From Pogona vitticeps (lineage: Eukaryota; Chordata; Lepidosauria; Squamata; Agamidae): DNA of 64,000 nt. Positions 1 to 11,204 of the stretch are shown here, one piece after another (positions within the stretch are counted from its first letter, which is position 1; each line of letters begins with the position of its first letter). The notes below the pieces were generated by a model, which searched no databases, was not told the origin of the DNA, and saw nothing but the letters and a program-made list of their open reading frames with translations. The stretch lies in assembly GCF_051106095.1 (NCBI RefSeq), contig NC_135787.1, positions 174,305,001-174,369,000 of the forward strand. The letters run 5' to 3'. A program made the translations under genes and the position numbers.

Positions 1-124
1 AAAGGAGAGGTATGTTTCTTTCATACCCTGAAACGAGACTACGTACTTTGCATACTAGGAGAAGGTACAGCTTGCCCACAGAGCCCTGTTAATGGATCCA
101 AAACAGGGCTTCTGAAATACTAAA

Positions 125-345
125 TGGCTGGCTATAAAGGTCAGAGAATTCAGTACTGAAGCCGGAGGTTGGGAATTCAGTTCCATACTGCCTTGTAGAA
201 GAGCCAGCTTGTGTGGCCTCCAGCAAGCTGCATAGTCCCAGGGCGCCCCCGGATGAAGGCCCTTATAAACTACTTTTGAGTACTCTGTACTTAGAAAATC
301 CTGAGATGATTTGCACTAAGTCAGAATTGACTTGAGGGTATTAGT
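125..345 (+). mobile_element. Sauria-type tRNA-derived SINE, decayed
   Basis: The tRNA-like head is worn, but the middle (agccagcttgtgtggcc, then agctgcatagtcccagggc) and the tail (taagtcagaattgacttgag) match the other SINE copies in this window at 7.2 kb and 41.9 kb. The tail resembles the 3' end of BovB LINEs, which are the presumed partner for mobilisation. No target duplication was seen. Confidence 0.7.
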
Positions 346-348
346 ATT

Positions 349-447
349 GGTTGTTGTGGGTTTTTCGGGCTCTTTGGCCGTGTTCTGAAGGTTGTTCTTC
401 CTAACGTTTCGCCAGTCTCTGTGGCCGGCATCTTCAGAGGACAGCAC
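349..447 (-). mobile_element. Penelope-like element terminal fragment
   Basis: Read on the minus strand, this runs from tcctctgaagatgccggcc through ctggcgaaacgttaggaag to ccgaaaaacccacaacaacc. I recognise this as the common end of Penelope-like retroelements in reptile genomes. It keeps a CTGANGA...GAAAC arrangement like a hammerhead ribozyme core (see findings). Related tails occur at 36843-36885 and 55447-55520. Family assignment is from memory. Confidence 0.5.
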
Positions 448-965
448 TCTGTCCTCTGCCCACCACAAAAATACAACAAATGTTATGGTCAGCAAAGGAC
501 AGAAGGGACTCCACAGTCCATTCCAACAGCTCCAGGATCTCCTTCTTTACCTTCAGGGCCGGGCAGCAGTCCTCCCGCCCATACACAGATTAGGAAAGTC
601 CTTCAATAGTCCACATATGTCCTCCTGCTCAGGTTCTTTCTCTGTCTGGACCGCTTGGTCCTACTTTCCCTTCTCTGGCCCATCCGTTATATCAAAAACG
701 TGTGCGCTTTCCCCCTCTTTTAACACCTCCTCCCAGACAATCAAGTCTCGCTCCTCCCCCTTGTCATCCGCCAAACACACCTCTAATGCTGCTTTCCTCT
801 CTATCTTCTGCTCTGCTTCTACTAACACACCCTCGATACAGCCGCGTTCTTCCTCTATGGTAGGTATCTCGGAGGACAGAACATTGGCAGCTCCTTGCTC
901 ACAGCAAGGCAGAAAACTAGGGCCTTTTCATAATAGCATCCTTGTTATGAAGGAGTTACCTTAGA
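448..965 (-). mobile_element. Decayed coding-like block, possibly Ty3/Gypsy-like pol
   Basis: The minus strand has a protein-like composition rich in Glu, Lys and Val, with a stretch resembling the segment before reverse transcriptase in Ty3/Gypsy pol (LLKDFPNL). It is broken and has no recognisable ends here. It lies against the Penelope end, but no continuity between them is shown. The plus-strand reading frame across the same bases looks like a shadow. The assignment is weak. Confidence 0.25.
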
Positions 966-1235
966 GAGATTTTGTCTGGCACCAACCCAGTTGCTTTTTC
1001 AACACCAGGTGAGCACTATTCTCGTCATGCAGGCTTTTAAAATAAATCACACATTCTGTGCCTCTCAGTTTGGGATGTGTCGGCTCAGGTTCTAAATTTT
1101 GCTTTGCTGTTTTGTTTTATGTTTCTTTTCTTTGCTTACATTTATATTGTTTTTAAACAGTTTTTTTATTTCATGGTTTATATAAAGGAAATCCCCTTGT
1201 ATTTATACTCTCTCCCTTGTTTGCATTAAAAAGTA

Positions 1236-1306
1236 CACACTAGAGATGCTGTTCCAAGTCCTCCATATAGAGCACGTTACCCTAGTCTCTCGAGACTGAA
1301 GGATGC
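1236..1306 (+). mobile_element. Short LINE 3' tail, same family as 1418-2400
   Basis: About 70 bp (from cacactagagatgctgttcc to gagactgaaggatgcc) match the 3' end of the LINE at 1418-2400 but in the opposite orientation. It is an independent, strongly 5'-truncated copy. Confidence 0.6.
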
Positions 1307-1417
1307 CTAATCTAGTCTATAACTAAACAGGATATGTGTTCATCATATGTATCATCATGCTTATACAGTACCTTTCTTTTCCACTGGATTTGGAATCACC
1401 GTCATGTATGTATGCAT

Positions 1418-2400
1418 CTTTCAGTCTCAAGCGCTCGAGAGACTATGGTAACATGCTCTGAATAGAGGTCTTGGAACAACATCTAGTGTGGCTGAGAAGG
1501 CCAACTTGAGAGTGACAATCCCTTCCATACTGAAGACAAATACAATCTGTCCCCTGTCCAGCTCCCTGATTTTGCTGGTTTCGGGACTGCCCCTTGGCCT
1601 CGGCCTGCTGGACAAGGGTCTCTTCAAATTGGGAGAGGCCGTGATGCAACACCTGCCTCCAGGCTGAATGCTCAGATGTCACGGTTTCCCATCTGTTGAA
1701 GTCCATTCCTAAGGCCTTCAGATCCTGCTTACAAATATCCTTGTATCGCAGCCGTGGTCTCCCTCTGGGGCGATTTCCCTGCACTAATTCTCCATACAGG
1801 AGATCTTTTGGAATCCGACCATCAGCCATTCTCACGACATGCCTGAGCCAATGTAGACATCGCAGTTTCAGTAATGTATACATGCTAAAAATTCCAGCAC
1901 GTTCTAGGACTGCTCTATTTGGAACTTTGTCCTGCCAGGTGATTAACCAAAAATGCGTCGGAGACAACGCATATGGAACGTGTTCATCTTGCTCTCCTGC
2001 GTTGCACAAAGGGTCCAGGACTCACTGCAGTACAGGAGTGTGCTCAGGACACATGCTCTATAGACCTGGATATTGGTATATACAGCTTCTTATTAAGCCA
2101 TACTCTTTTTTTGAGTCTAGAGAACATAGTAGCAGCTTTGCCAATGCGTTTATCCAGCTCGACATTTAGAGAAATGGCATCAGAGATCATTGAGCCAAGG
2201 TACACAAAGTCCTGAACAACCTCCAATTCTTGTGTGGAGATGGTAATAGAGGGAGGTGAGTCCACACCCTGGCCTATGACTTGTGTTTTCTTCAGGCTGA
2301 TCGTTAATCCACAGTCTTGGCAGGCCTTGCTAAAACCATTCATCAGTTGTTGGAGCTCTTCAGCAGAATGGGCAACAACAGCTGCATCACCGGTAAAGAG
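1418..2400 (-). mobile_element. Non-LTR retrotransposon, 3' part of reverse transcriptase ORF
   Basis: The minus-strand reading frames encode the C-terminal part of a LINE ORF2. The stretch FVYLGSMISD..ELDKRIGKAATMFSRLKKRVW (2343-2044) is typical of the thumb side of reverse transcriptase. Then come WQDKVPNRAVL, RCLHWLRHVVRMADGRIPKDLLYGEL and RPRLRYKDICKQDLKALG (2009-1443), followed by a short 3' UTR ending in cgagcgcttgagactgaaag. The ORF is split over frames, so the copy is dead. The clade (RTE-like or R4/Dong-like) is not settled. The remainder of the element is missing 5' of about 2400. Confidence 0.75.
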
Positions 2401-3785
2401 TTAAGTCCCACATGCATTTCATACTTAGCCAGTTTTGCACCAAAGAACACTGGCATATGATCTACCCAGTTTGTTGGGCTATTGTTTTTGCTTTGTCATC
2501 ATCCTTTCCATTTTCATAACATCTATACCTGCAGAGGAGTCCTGGAGCACTTAGAAGCTCATCTTGCTTGATCCAGTAAAGGTGCTACTGAACCCAACCT
2601 TTTGTTTTTACATCTGGATCACACAGCTAGTTTGTTTGTTTGTTTGTTTGTTTTTGCTTTGTGTGGTTGCTATTTTCTTTTTAAAACTTGAAATGGGATA
2701 GCTTCATTCTTTCGGCAGTGGAACTGTAAAATTTAAGTTGAATGTATAGTTATGGGGGGGGGGAGAAGAGGACTGGCCTCCCAGAAAAGGGGTGGACGGA
2801 TATCACATTGTTGCCTTCCTAGCTTGTGCTGTGCCTTGTGCTCTGGTTTGAGTGTTGAGGGGCTGAGAGGAGACTGCTTTGTAGCAACCCGTAGCCTTCA
2901 TTTCCTCCAAAAAGAAAAGGAACTGAAAGAAACTATTATAATAACTACTATTGAGAAAGTAAAGAACTGTATTTTTAAATCTTTTAGTTATTGTAGTAAC
3001 TACTTACTTGTTTAAGACTTTACAAGTAGTACTCTAATGATACATTTTAAAAATGTAGTATTCTAAATTCTGCCTCCCAGATAGACTACACTTCCGTCAC
3101 CACCAACTAGCTTCACTATTGGGAGAGTGGCTGATGTCACCCAACACATGTGCTGTTATTCCATGTGTTGCCTCTTGCAGAGTTCATTAGTTGAAAAGCC
3201 AAATAAACCTAAGAATAAACAGCAGCGGTGACATTAAAATGAATCCCATGAAATATTTACAGCGGGTTTTTATGACTAGTGAGATTATGCAAAGTGCAGT
3301 GGAGAGGCCCTAATGGGTATAAACCCCAGGACTTAGTCCACTTATTTTAATAGCTTCCCAAAATAAAGTAGTTCTGACTTGCTACTATTAGCATCACCTA
3401 CTTTGATATAGTGCTTTTTACACTTGATTTTGTGGTGCTTTGTGTAAGATATTTTTAATGTTTCAAGCAATAGGGGAATAAACCAGTGGCTCGCAGGAGA
3501 GCATGTTAGAAGTGTCTTTTACATCAGTCTACTTGTGACACTTTTCTTGAGGCTCACTTAAATCCACTTCCTGCTTAGTTTCATCATTCCTAGTAGGGTG
3601 ACTACTGAAGAGCCAGAGAGGTGAAATGTTATGTTTTCCTTTTTAATTAATTCATTATTTATAGAATGCTTTATGAAGTCTAGGTGCTACTGAATGATGT
3701 AAATAAAAAGTTTGCATATGATCCATGAATAAAAACAAAATCTGCAGTTAGATAACATTAGTAATATTAACAACAAAACAACAAC
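2401..3785. other. Intergenic, nothing recognised
   Basis: AT-rich single-copy-looking DNA with a short GTTT run (2628-2656) and a G-run near 2753. No gene, RNA or repeat family is recognised on either strand. Confidence 0.4.
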
Positions 3786-4010
3786 ATGCCATTAAGTCAT
3801 TTCCCAGTTATAGACACTTCCCAGGCTTTCCCAGGTATAAAATACTCGAAAGTAGTTGATCATCTCTTTCTGGTGCTGCTTTACAACTGTACAGTTTGTC
3901 CGTGACCTTACAAAATGACCCTTCTTCTAGGAAGCATAGCGAGGAATCAGTTTCCTGACCCCTTTTCCCAGGCAGGTGCTCTAGCCAGCTCACCAGTCCC
4001 AACATCTTTA
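3786..4010 (-). mobile_element. Sauria-type SINE, old copy
   Basis: The plus strand starts with atgccattaagtcat, which is the reversed Sauria tail. The SINE body follows in reverse order (ttcccaggctttcccaggta, then actgtacagtttg). It is strongly diverged compared with 7198-7439, so it is an older insertion. Confidence 0.55.
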
Positions 4011-4169
4011 TTAGCCCCTTTATTGACAGCTTGATAAGGTCACTAAAATGTCACCAGTAGGGCTCACTTTTAAGTTCTGTAGGTCTCCTTGGCAGGGTAG
4101 AAAGTACAGCATCTGGATGCTGAAGGAAGAAAGAAAACCCTTAAAAAAATCTGGCCTGGTGTAGTTATT

Positions 4170-4430
4170 TTAATATTTCATTCATTCATTCATTAGATTT
4201 ATATACCGCCCATCTAGAACGTGTCTACTCTGGACGGTTTAATAAACTGACTTCTACAGTGAAGATTATAGATTCAGTGAAGATTCAGCTTTAGCTATAC
4301 AAGCTAATGCAGTGGGGTGGGGGTTTAGCAGATCACGTGGATTCGATCTTACAGCTGAAGATCTACAGACCTTACAGCATAAAGGCTTCTGCAGTTTAAC
4401 CCACAACGCCACCACATCCCTGTAGAGAAT
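4170..4430 (-). mobile_element. L2-type LINE 3' end with ATTC tail, decayed
   Basis: The ATTC run (4177-4196) is followed by tttatataccgcccatctag, the reversed form of the gccgcccag...tataaa 3' terminus of L2-type LINEs. The rest, up to the gcgttgtgggtt-like block, is too diverged to place with confidence. Confidence 0.45.
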
Positions 4431-6190
4431 TATCTACTACTGGTCTAAATCATCTTTTTGTTATTTTTTGTTATTTCAAATATTTATGTAACTATTTTTA
4501 ATTTAGTTCAAAGTGGCACTATGCTAGATCAATGTTACAGATAGAAAAAGAAATGTAAGAGTTTTGGCAGTGGGGGAGATGCCATGGTCTTGGCATCCAA
4601 TACTTGACAAACCTCACAGCCACAATTTACTCTGACAGTGGTGACCAAAATGATTTTTGAAAATGCGATCAGAATCATAGCAAAATAAACAACACCTTCA
4701 TGGGAGTTTAATACCCCTCCCCCACTTTCCAGCCAAAACAAAAAAAAAGACATGCTTAAATACTTGGATATTTTTAAATCAACTCCAAGTGAGGGAAACC
4801 CAAAGCAAAACAGGAGTATTACGATACTTGCAGTCAAGCTCTTAATCAAGAAGAGGATCAAGGTGGTGAGCAATTGAGGAAGGAGTTGTAGACTGAGGCC
4901 TTGGCTGGTCTTTCCTGGTCTTGGCAGCCCCATTAAAAAAAAACATGGCTCATGCTGACACAGGGGGAAAATTTGGGAAGAGAGATAGGGCAGTTGGAGG
5001 CAGATGCTTTAAAAAGGTGCTCATTGTACCTGTAATACAGTATTGTAACACACAATTTTAGGAGAAATACATATTTTAAGTGAATGCGTGGTTCTTAGGT
5101 GAAGAATAATTAAGAAGCTATGCATTATTTCACATAGCAGATTCTTTTCATTAGGTAGCAAATTATAGACATTTCAGTAAAAATAGGTTAGTGGTGGCAG
5201 GGACTGTTTTCCAGCCTATAATGAAATTAAGCCCTTTTATAAAGCACGGCCTTGGCAACTGCCTTGATCTAAAGGGCGGGCTGAATGAAAAAGTGAGAGT
5301 TTCAGTGGGGGCCATCAAAAAATGTGTAACCGAGCAAAACTGGAGGAGAACAAGGTCACAGGCTGAACGTACAAGGACTAGAAGGCATGGAGTTGATCCA
5401 CCCCTGACTAAGTATAACTGATTGCATGCATCAACAGGGAACTATAGTTCAGTGAGAGGGAAATGTGCATCTGTCTGGAAGCTGTTGAATTGCAACATGC
5501 ACATCTTAGCCACCATAGCCAATCGTAAGAGAGAATGGGAGACGCAGGCTAGTAATGGTAGGGCCACACATTCCCCATTGCTGCCCGATGCCCATATCCC
5601 CATCAAAAGGTACGTCTAGATGGTTTAATAATTCATAGAGTCACGTTTCCCTCACTGAGCTACAGTGAAATATAAAGCAAGATATATACTGTATCAAGGA
5701 TAGTCAAATCCCAACATTCCCCTCAATAGATTATGCTATTAAAATAGAGCTTTTAAGAGTTCAACATCTGGAAGGACCAACTTTGCCTAACATACCTGAA
5801 CAGATGTACACTGCTGCTTGCTGGTAGGACCTGTTATGAAATACTCTCCCCTTAGAGGTTCGACCAGCACCGACACTAACCTCAGTTCACTGCCAAGTTC
5901 AAACATGGCTATTCACCAAAGCCATTGGGGATTCAGGATCAGGGCTGTAACAGACTGTGGAGTCCCTCCACTACTGTTGTTTGAATATATGAAGTTTTTA
6001 ATGCTACAGAATTGTTTTGCATTGCTTTTATTGTTGTACTCTGCTCTAAGATCTCAGCATGTAAATGTCCTTAAAAATACACTTATTAGAACAGAGGGCA
6101 AACATTTGGTAGATGAGTGTGAGATTAAGTCATATGATCAATTTTTAAGTTTCCTTTATGGTTTAGAATATTTTTTTTAATTATCTAGAG
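4431..6190. other. Intergenic, nothing firm
   Basis: No gene or clear repeat is seen. A plus-strand open stretch at 5191-5619 has no recognised domain and looks like chance. Around 5760-5800 there is a weak fragment resembling a palindromic MITE. Confidence 0.35.
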
Positions 6191-6327
6191 CTGTGATTCC
6201 CAAGCTTGGGTCCCTGGATGTTCTTGGACTAAAACTCCCAGAAGCCTTTACCACTAGCTATGCTAGCTAGGTTTTCTGGGAGTTGTACTCCAAGAACATC
6301 TGGGAAATGCATGGGTGGAAACCATTG
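6191..6327. mobile_element. Palindromic hAT MITE, 137 bp
   Basis: The two halves are inverted copies (ttcttggactaaaactccca against tgggagttgtactccaagaa). The ends resemble cagtggttccc. Flanks atctagag (6183-6190) and ctctagag (6328-6335) are a near-perfect 8-bp target duplication, as expected for hAT. Confidence 0.75.
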
Positions 6328-6335
6328 CTCTAGAG

Positions 6336-6970
6336 AGCTCTCATAGATAGTAGCAACTTTCCATCCTGCATGAATAGTTATTTGATAACACGAAATCGGT
6401 GCATAGAAGAGAAGCAAATAGTTCACTCTGATACATCTTCCTCAGTTGAAGCATGTGGGGCTGCCCCTGAAAACAATCCAGTAGCTTCAACTGGTTCAAA
6501 ATTTGGCTATCAAAAGTTTGATGGGAGCAGTCTTGTACCACCTAATTTAATCCATAATTTCCAAACTTAATTCAAGGTGCTGCTCTTATAAAGTTTATAC
6601 ACCAAAGAATCAGAATCTCTCAAAATTGCTGACTTCCCTTCTAAACTTGGGCAATAACTCTCTTTCCTTCTAAGGACCTAATTCTGGCTCCTACCACTAC
6701 AGTATTAGGAAGGTGGGCTTTCTGCCAGGAATTCCAGCAGAAACACTCCAATTCTCGGATGGCCCATAGATGCTCCTTTTTAAAAGGGGCAGCAAATACA
6801 GTTTTATGTCAGTACAAATACAGTCCACTTTGTGGAGTTTCTTTCTCAACACACTTTTATGTTACTATCTTTTTGCTTTTAAGCTACTTTGGTGGATTTT
6901 TATCACCGATAACAGCTTTTTGGGGATTGCTATCACTTATATTTGTGTTGTGAGCTGCCTAGACCATTTT
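6336..6970. other. Intergenic, nothing recognised
   Basis: No gene or repeat family is recognised between the MITE and the microsatellite. The short open frames here have no domain. Confidence 0.35.
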
Positions 6971-7157
<187 letters not shown>

Positions 7158-7197
7158 AGGAACTACAGTATTTCAATCCCAGTTCCTGCTGGGGATA

Positions 7198-7439
7198 AAA
7201 TTGGCTGGATAGCTCAGTGGTTTAGGTATCTGGCTGAGCAGCCCGAGGTTGGCCATTCGATTAATCACAATGCCTCCTGTGAGTAGAGCCAGCTTGTGTG
7301 GCCTTGGGCAAGCTGCACAGTCCCAGGGCACCCCCAAAAGAAGGGAAGGGTAAACCACTTCTGAGTATTCTCTACCCGGAAAACCCTGAAAAGGGTTGCC
7401 ATAAGTCAGAATTGACTTGACGGCATATGGTGCTGATGA
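7198..7439 (+). mobile_element. Sauria-type tRNA-derived SINE, well preserved
   Basis: The head carries pol III A-box-like tggatagctcagtggtt and a B-box-like ggttggccattcga. Then come the body (gccagcttgtgtggccttgg, gcacagtcccagggcaccc) and the tail (gttgccataagtcagaattg). It is flanked by a perfect 15-bp target duplication, ttcctgctggggata (7183-7197 and 7440-7454). It is the best preserved SINE in the window and lies downstream of MRPS33. Confidence 0.9.
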
Positions 7440-7759
7440 TTCCTGCTGGGGATACCCACAAACCCTATTTCCAGGGTTGAAACAGGGTGCGTGAAGGGTG
7501 GGACTGTCCACTGTTCAAAACTTCTGGGGGTATGATCTTCATTTCCCTTTCTTAGATTGCTTTTTACAGAGGGGACTCAGAAGACGTGTGTATCATGTGT
7601 TGTCTGCAAACTATCCAATTCCCACCCCTAGTTTAAATATCATATTTGGGCAGGGGCAACTACAGGTTCCCTACCCCAAGCCAAATCATCAGATCAGAGA
7701 GGAGGAAGGGAGATAGAAACTCCCCTTTCAACTGAAAGGCTACCGTCAGTTCCAACTGT

Positions 7760-7765
7760 TTTATT
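7760..7765 (-). promoter_or_regulatory. MRPS33: MRPS33 polyadenylation signal
   Basis: AATAAA on the minus strand lies 21 nt beyond the MRPS33 stop codon (7789-7787). It implies a very short 3' UTR of perhaps 40 nt. This is inferred from position and hexamer only. Confidence 0.7.
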
Positions 7766-7786
7766 AAATACACTGGACATAGAATA

Positions 7787-7895
7787 CTATGTTTTCTTCT
7801 TCAAGGCTCTCTTTCCTTCTCCTTTCTTGGGGGGTCCTTTTCCACGCAGCTTTTTCAAGCGTTTCATCTCCTCTTTGAAATCTTCATGTTCATCT
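7787..7895 (-). CDS. MRPS33: Mitochondrial ribosomal protein S33 (mS33), last coding exon
   Basis: This is the 3' coding exon of MRPS33, joined to 13725-13508. The acceptor tttcgtttcag ends at 7896. The first base completes an Arg codon split as AG|A, then 35 residues follow, starting [19 protein letters not shown] and ending [11 protein letters not shown], then TAG at 7789-7787. Human MRPS33 has a very similar Lys/Arg-rich tail ([16 protein letters not shown]). The basic, probably helical tail fits an rRNA-binding extension. With exon 2 the predicted protein is 108 residues; the human one is about 106, so it is complete. The phase agrees exactly with the exon 2 donor, which strongly supports the splice model. 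The exon is too short and too dependent on splicing to appear as a long open frame. Confidence 0.93.
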
Positions 7896-8017
7896 CTGAA
7901 ACGAAAAGGACAGAGGCAGAGGGCCAGTGAAGGCACCCAAAAGGTACAAGTTTTTCAACCCACAAATTCAAGCGGTGGCTTGCCCATTTTGATCAATGTG
8001 CAAATGTGCTTAGGAAC

Positions 8018-8075
8018 ACAGGAAGCTGTCTTACACTGGATTAGACCACGGGAGTGCCTAGTCCAGTACTGATGG
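8018..8075 (-). mobile_element. SINE tail fragment, same 3' body as the 5S-derived SINE
   Basis: The plus strand aggaagctgtcttacactgg followed by ttagaccacgg...gtccagtactg is the reverse of the tail block found at 39835-39900. It sits in MRPS33 intron 2. The head is absent. Confidence 0.5.
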
Positions 8076-9076
8076 TGTCATTCTGACCTAGCCAGAGAAG
8101 ACAGTGCTAGACTTGGCTAGACAAGAAGCTGCTCATCAGTGTATCTTGCTCAGAAATCGCAAGTATTTCACTCTGATCAGAGATCACAACTGGAGAAACT
8201 GATTTCTTTGCTGTGCAACCAGGACTCTGGGAATTTGTTCCTTTGCAATGTTACTTGAATTTTTATTCAAAAGCCATCTACAACCATTTAATTTGCTGTA
8301 GTCTATTCACAGTAATTAATATTGGCTATAATTAGGGCTATGCAAGGGTTCTCTGATCTGATTTGAAGGCCAATTCAGGGCATACAAAGAGACCTCAGTT
8401 TGGTCCAGAGTGACCTGTGTCCCACCCAATTTTACTTGTTCCCCAGAACTGAGTGGATTTGCAAGCATCTTATCCCCTTGCATTGGAAACCAAAACAGTT
8501 ACAACATATGTGTTTTTGCATTGATTTACATGAGATCCGGAGATATGACAAATCTCAAAGAGGGGAGTACACTATGCCAAAATTCCAGCAGCAAGCTTCA
8601 ACGTTTGCATATTAGACACCTTTAAAACTTGCTTTTTAAACTGTGTACCCACTGGAGAAAGTGGGACTGGGAACCGCCAAACCCGTTTATCCGAAGGTCA
8701 GACCAGCACAAACTGCCAGCTGGCAGTTCGTGCCGATCTCTAACTGTTATTTATTGCTCACCCTCAAAAAGATTTGACAGATTACCAGCAAGGCTATTAT
8801 AGTGCGAAAACGGACTATTAATATTTGGAAATCATGAATAAAATAGGTGAATTGGTGACTTAATGTAATGCAGCTCTGCATGTTTATGCAGGAAACAGAA
8901 GCCACTTTGCTGAATGCTTCTTATATTTTTTTCAAATTGTCTTCTCACCATGAAAAGGGCTAGAAACCAAAGTTTCATTGAAAGGAAGTGGAGAGAATGC
9001 ATTTCAGGAAATAACAAGCCCTGGATCAAGAAACAGGTTTGTATATGTGAAGATCCAAGACGAAAATAATACAGTA
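8076..9076. other. MRPS33 intron 2 sequence, nothing recognised
   Basis: No repeat family or gene is recognised here. Short open frames on both strands have no domain. Confidence 0.35.
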
Positions 9077-9444
9077 CAGTGGTGCCCCGTATAGCGAGAT
9101 TAATCCGTTCCGGATTAACCTTCGCTATACGAAAACATCGCTGTGCGGGTAAGGAAAGCCTATTGGAACGCATTAAACTTAGTTTAATGCATTCCAATAA
9201 GCGTCCAAACTTACCCCTCCAGCGATGTTTTCGCGTCCGGCGGCCATTTTGGAGCCGCCGATCAGCTGATCGGCGGCTCCAAAATGGCCGCCGGATGACC
9301 CGAAATGGCCCCTATCAGTGTTTTCGCGCCCTCCCCTTGCTTGCGAGTGCAGCGATTGGGGCTGATCCGTATAGCGATCCCCAAAAAGGGATCGCTATAC
9401 GGATTCTTCGTTAAACGGTGTGCTCGTTAAGCGAGGCACCACTG
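9077..9444. mobile_element. TA-flanked MITE (mariner/Tigger-like) with nested palindromes, 368 bp
   Basis: The ends are inverted (cagtggtgccccgtatagcg and cgttaagcgaggcaccactg) and both are flanked by TA, the Tc1/mariner-type target. Inside there are three separate hairpins: a near-perfect one around 9155-9202 (tattggaacgcattaaac), a perfect 58-bp palindrome at 9237-9294, and a 15-bp stem around 9370-9405 (ccgtatagcgatccc). There is no transposase, so it is non-autonomous. It lies in MRPS33 intron 2. A related copy is at 12206-12609. Confidence 0.85.
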
Positions 9445-10479
9445 TACTTAAGTATGACTTCACTGTACAAGGAAGAAAATTCTTTGCATTCCATATTCCT
9501 GCAAAGTCCTGCTTCACTTGCTGTTTTTCCTCATTACATGTTGCTGAAACCTACAGCTTTCTGACAAGGACATATTATTAAGCCTGGAATATTTGGAGGG
9601 AAGGCTTTAATCAGACTCGAGAGAGTAGTCTCTTCACAAATCTTGTCTGGCTGCAGTAAGGATTCTGCTTAAACTAACAAGATCAAAGTATGCCTTTTAA
9701 TAAAGCCAACTCTGATTAAAGAGCCCTGCACCATATTAGAGCTTTAATGTTGATTTACCTTTCCTAGTTGATCCTTTGGTCCATTAGCAAGATACTATCA
9801 TTTGCCCAAGGCCTTCCAGCTGCTAATATCATTAAAACGTTCATGAACTACCTCTTAGGCCTTGATTTCGTTCCACCCCCATTAACTGCCTGCTGCCTAC
9901 AGCCAAATGTATTTTTGAAAAGCAAGTGTAATCCCTTGTGGGCTTTTTTCCCCCTGAACAAGAGACCTGCCTAAAAGAGAAGCTTGCAATGGCCGAACAT
10001 ATAATTTACATCTTTCAGAGCCAAAGGGAAGCCCCTGCATGAAGGGGCGCAGCTCTGCCATTTTCTCCTGAGAGCCCAGAGAACACCACCTGGACGGCCA
10101 TGATCTCAGGCTTAAAAATAGCACCAGCGACTGTCTATTAGAAGAATATGTTCTGAAGTCAGCCTGCATGTCAACATGGCAGGGTTCAACAGCTCTCAAT
10201 TCCATCTATGCAACCTTGGTGTGATGTGGTCTAAACCTAGAAGAAAGCCATCGTTTCCTACTACGCTGAAGGTGGGAATCATGCAGCCCCCAAGGCTAAT
10301 TTTTTTTGCCACCTCAGACCTTCCCACATTTTTTAAAAAAAGAAACTTTACAAATATTCCTTGAAATGGGAGAACTGGGCCTCTTGAGGGGGACAATTCT
10401 GCTCTCCAACACACTTGGAAGGGCTGCTCTAGCTCCTGGAGGGTCTTGGGACCCTAAGAAATGATACGCAGAGTCTGGA
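9445..10479. other. MRPS33 intron 2 sequence, nothing recognised
   Basis: No known repeat or gene was identified. Open frames at 9897-10205 and 10196-10414 on the minus strand have no domain and look like chance. Confidence 0.35.
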
Positions 10480-10945
10480 GCCTGCCCACACCAGCATGGT
10501 ACAAACCACCCCTGGGAGACTTTCTCCAGAATTTAGAGAGGGGATCTTCGCAATTGTCTCCCAGGGGAGATGAAGTAGCGCCATCACAGGTGGCTGGGCA
10601 GATTGGTCCCTCCCCTTGGACCCAGGCTGTCCACTCACCGCTTGCAGTGCAGCCGTGGTTATTTGTGCCGTGACGACCACAGAAGGACCCCGGCTGGAGC
10701 CGAATGGTCAGCAGCACAGGGAGGTGGGGAAGCCCCGGTTGGGCTATTTCTGCAATTAGCACGGCACGAACAATAATGGCTGCACCACAAGCAGTAAGTG
10801 GATGGCCTGGTTCTGAGGGGAGGATCCAATTGGCCCAGCCACCTGTGGTGGCAATATTTGTATTCATCTCCTGGGGGAGATGAAAACAAAAATCCCATCT
10901 CTTCTCCAGATGCTTCCCCCTGTTGTACACCAGCAGGAGATCATA
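10480..10945. repeat. Long imperfect inverted repeat (foldback)
   Basis: The left arm (about 10480-10700) and the reverse complement of the right arm (about 10720-10945) share long blocks. Examples are acaggtggctgggcagattg against acaggtggctgggccaattg, and ctccc(a/c)(g)gggagatgaa near the outside. Roughly three quarters of bases agree by eye over some 200 bp, with a short spacer. It could be a foldback or MITE-type DNA transposon, or two inverted copies of an unknown repeat. No transposase and no clear target duplication were seen. Confidence 0.6.
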
Positions 10946-11204
10946 AGCAGCTCTTTCTGGTTTCAAACAAACCGCAGTTTCTTGTCACATCTGAGCTTAG
11001 ATAGGCGGTTTCTTTAAACCTATGTTGGTGTTGGGATCAGTGTTGGACTTTCCTGTTTCTTCCCTACCTCCTCAAGCTCTGAAGTTCCCAGACTGAAAAA
11101 GATTCCTGCTGAACTTAGAGGTGCACCTCTTTTCGTATTTCCGTGGACTAATATCAGTCTTACGAGTATCTACCCTTGATGTTTGATTCTGTGTAGCACC
11201 ACGC

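Noticed and set aside
392-964. 190-residue plus-strand frame
   Set aside because: It covers the reversed Penelope end and the minus-strand pol-like remnant; no plus-strand domain.
1696-2169. 157-residue plus-strand frame
   Set aside because: Antisense shadow of the LINE ORF at 1418-2400.
7198-7260. tRNA-like A and B boxes
   Set aside because: They belong to a SINE with target duplications; no complete cloverleaf.
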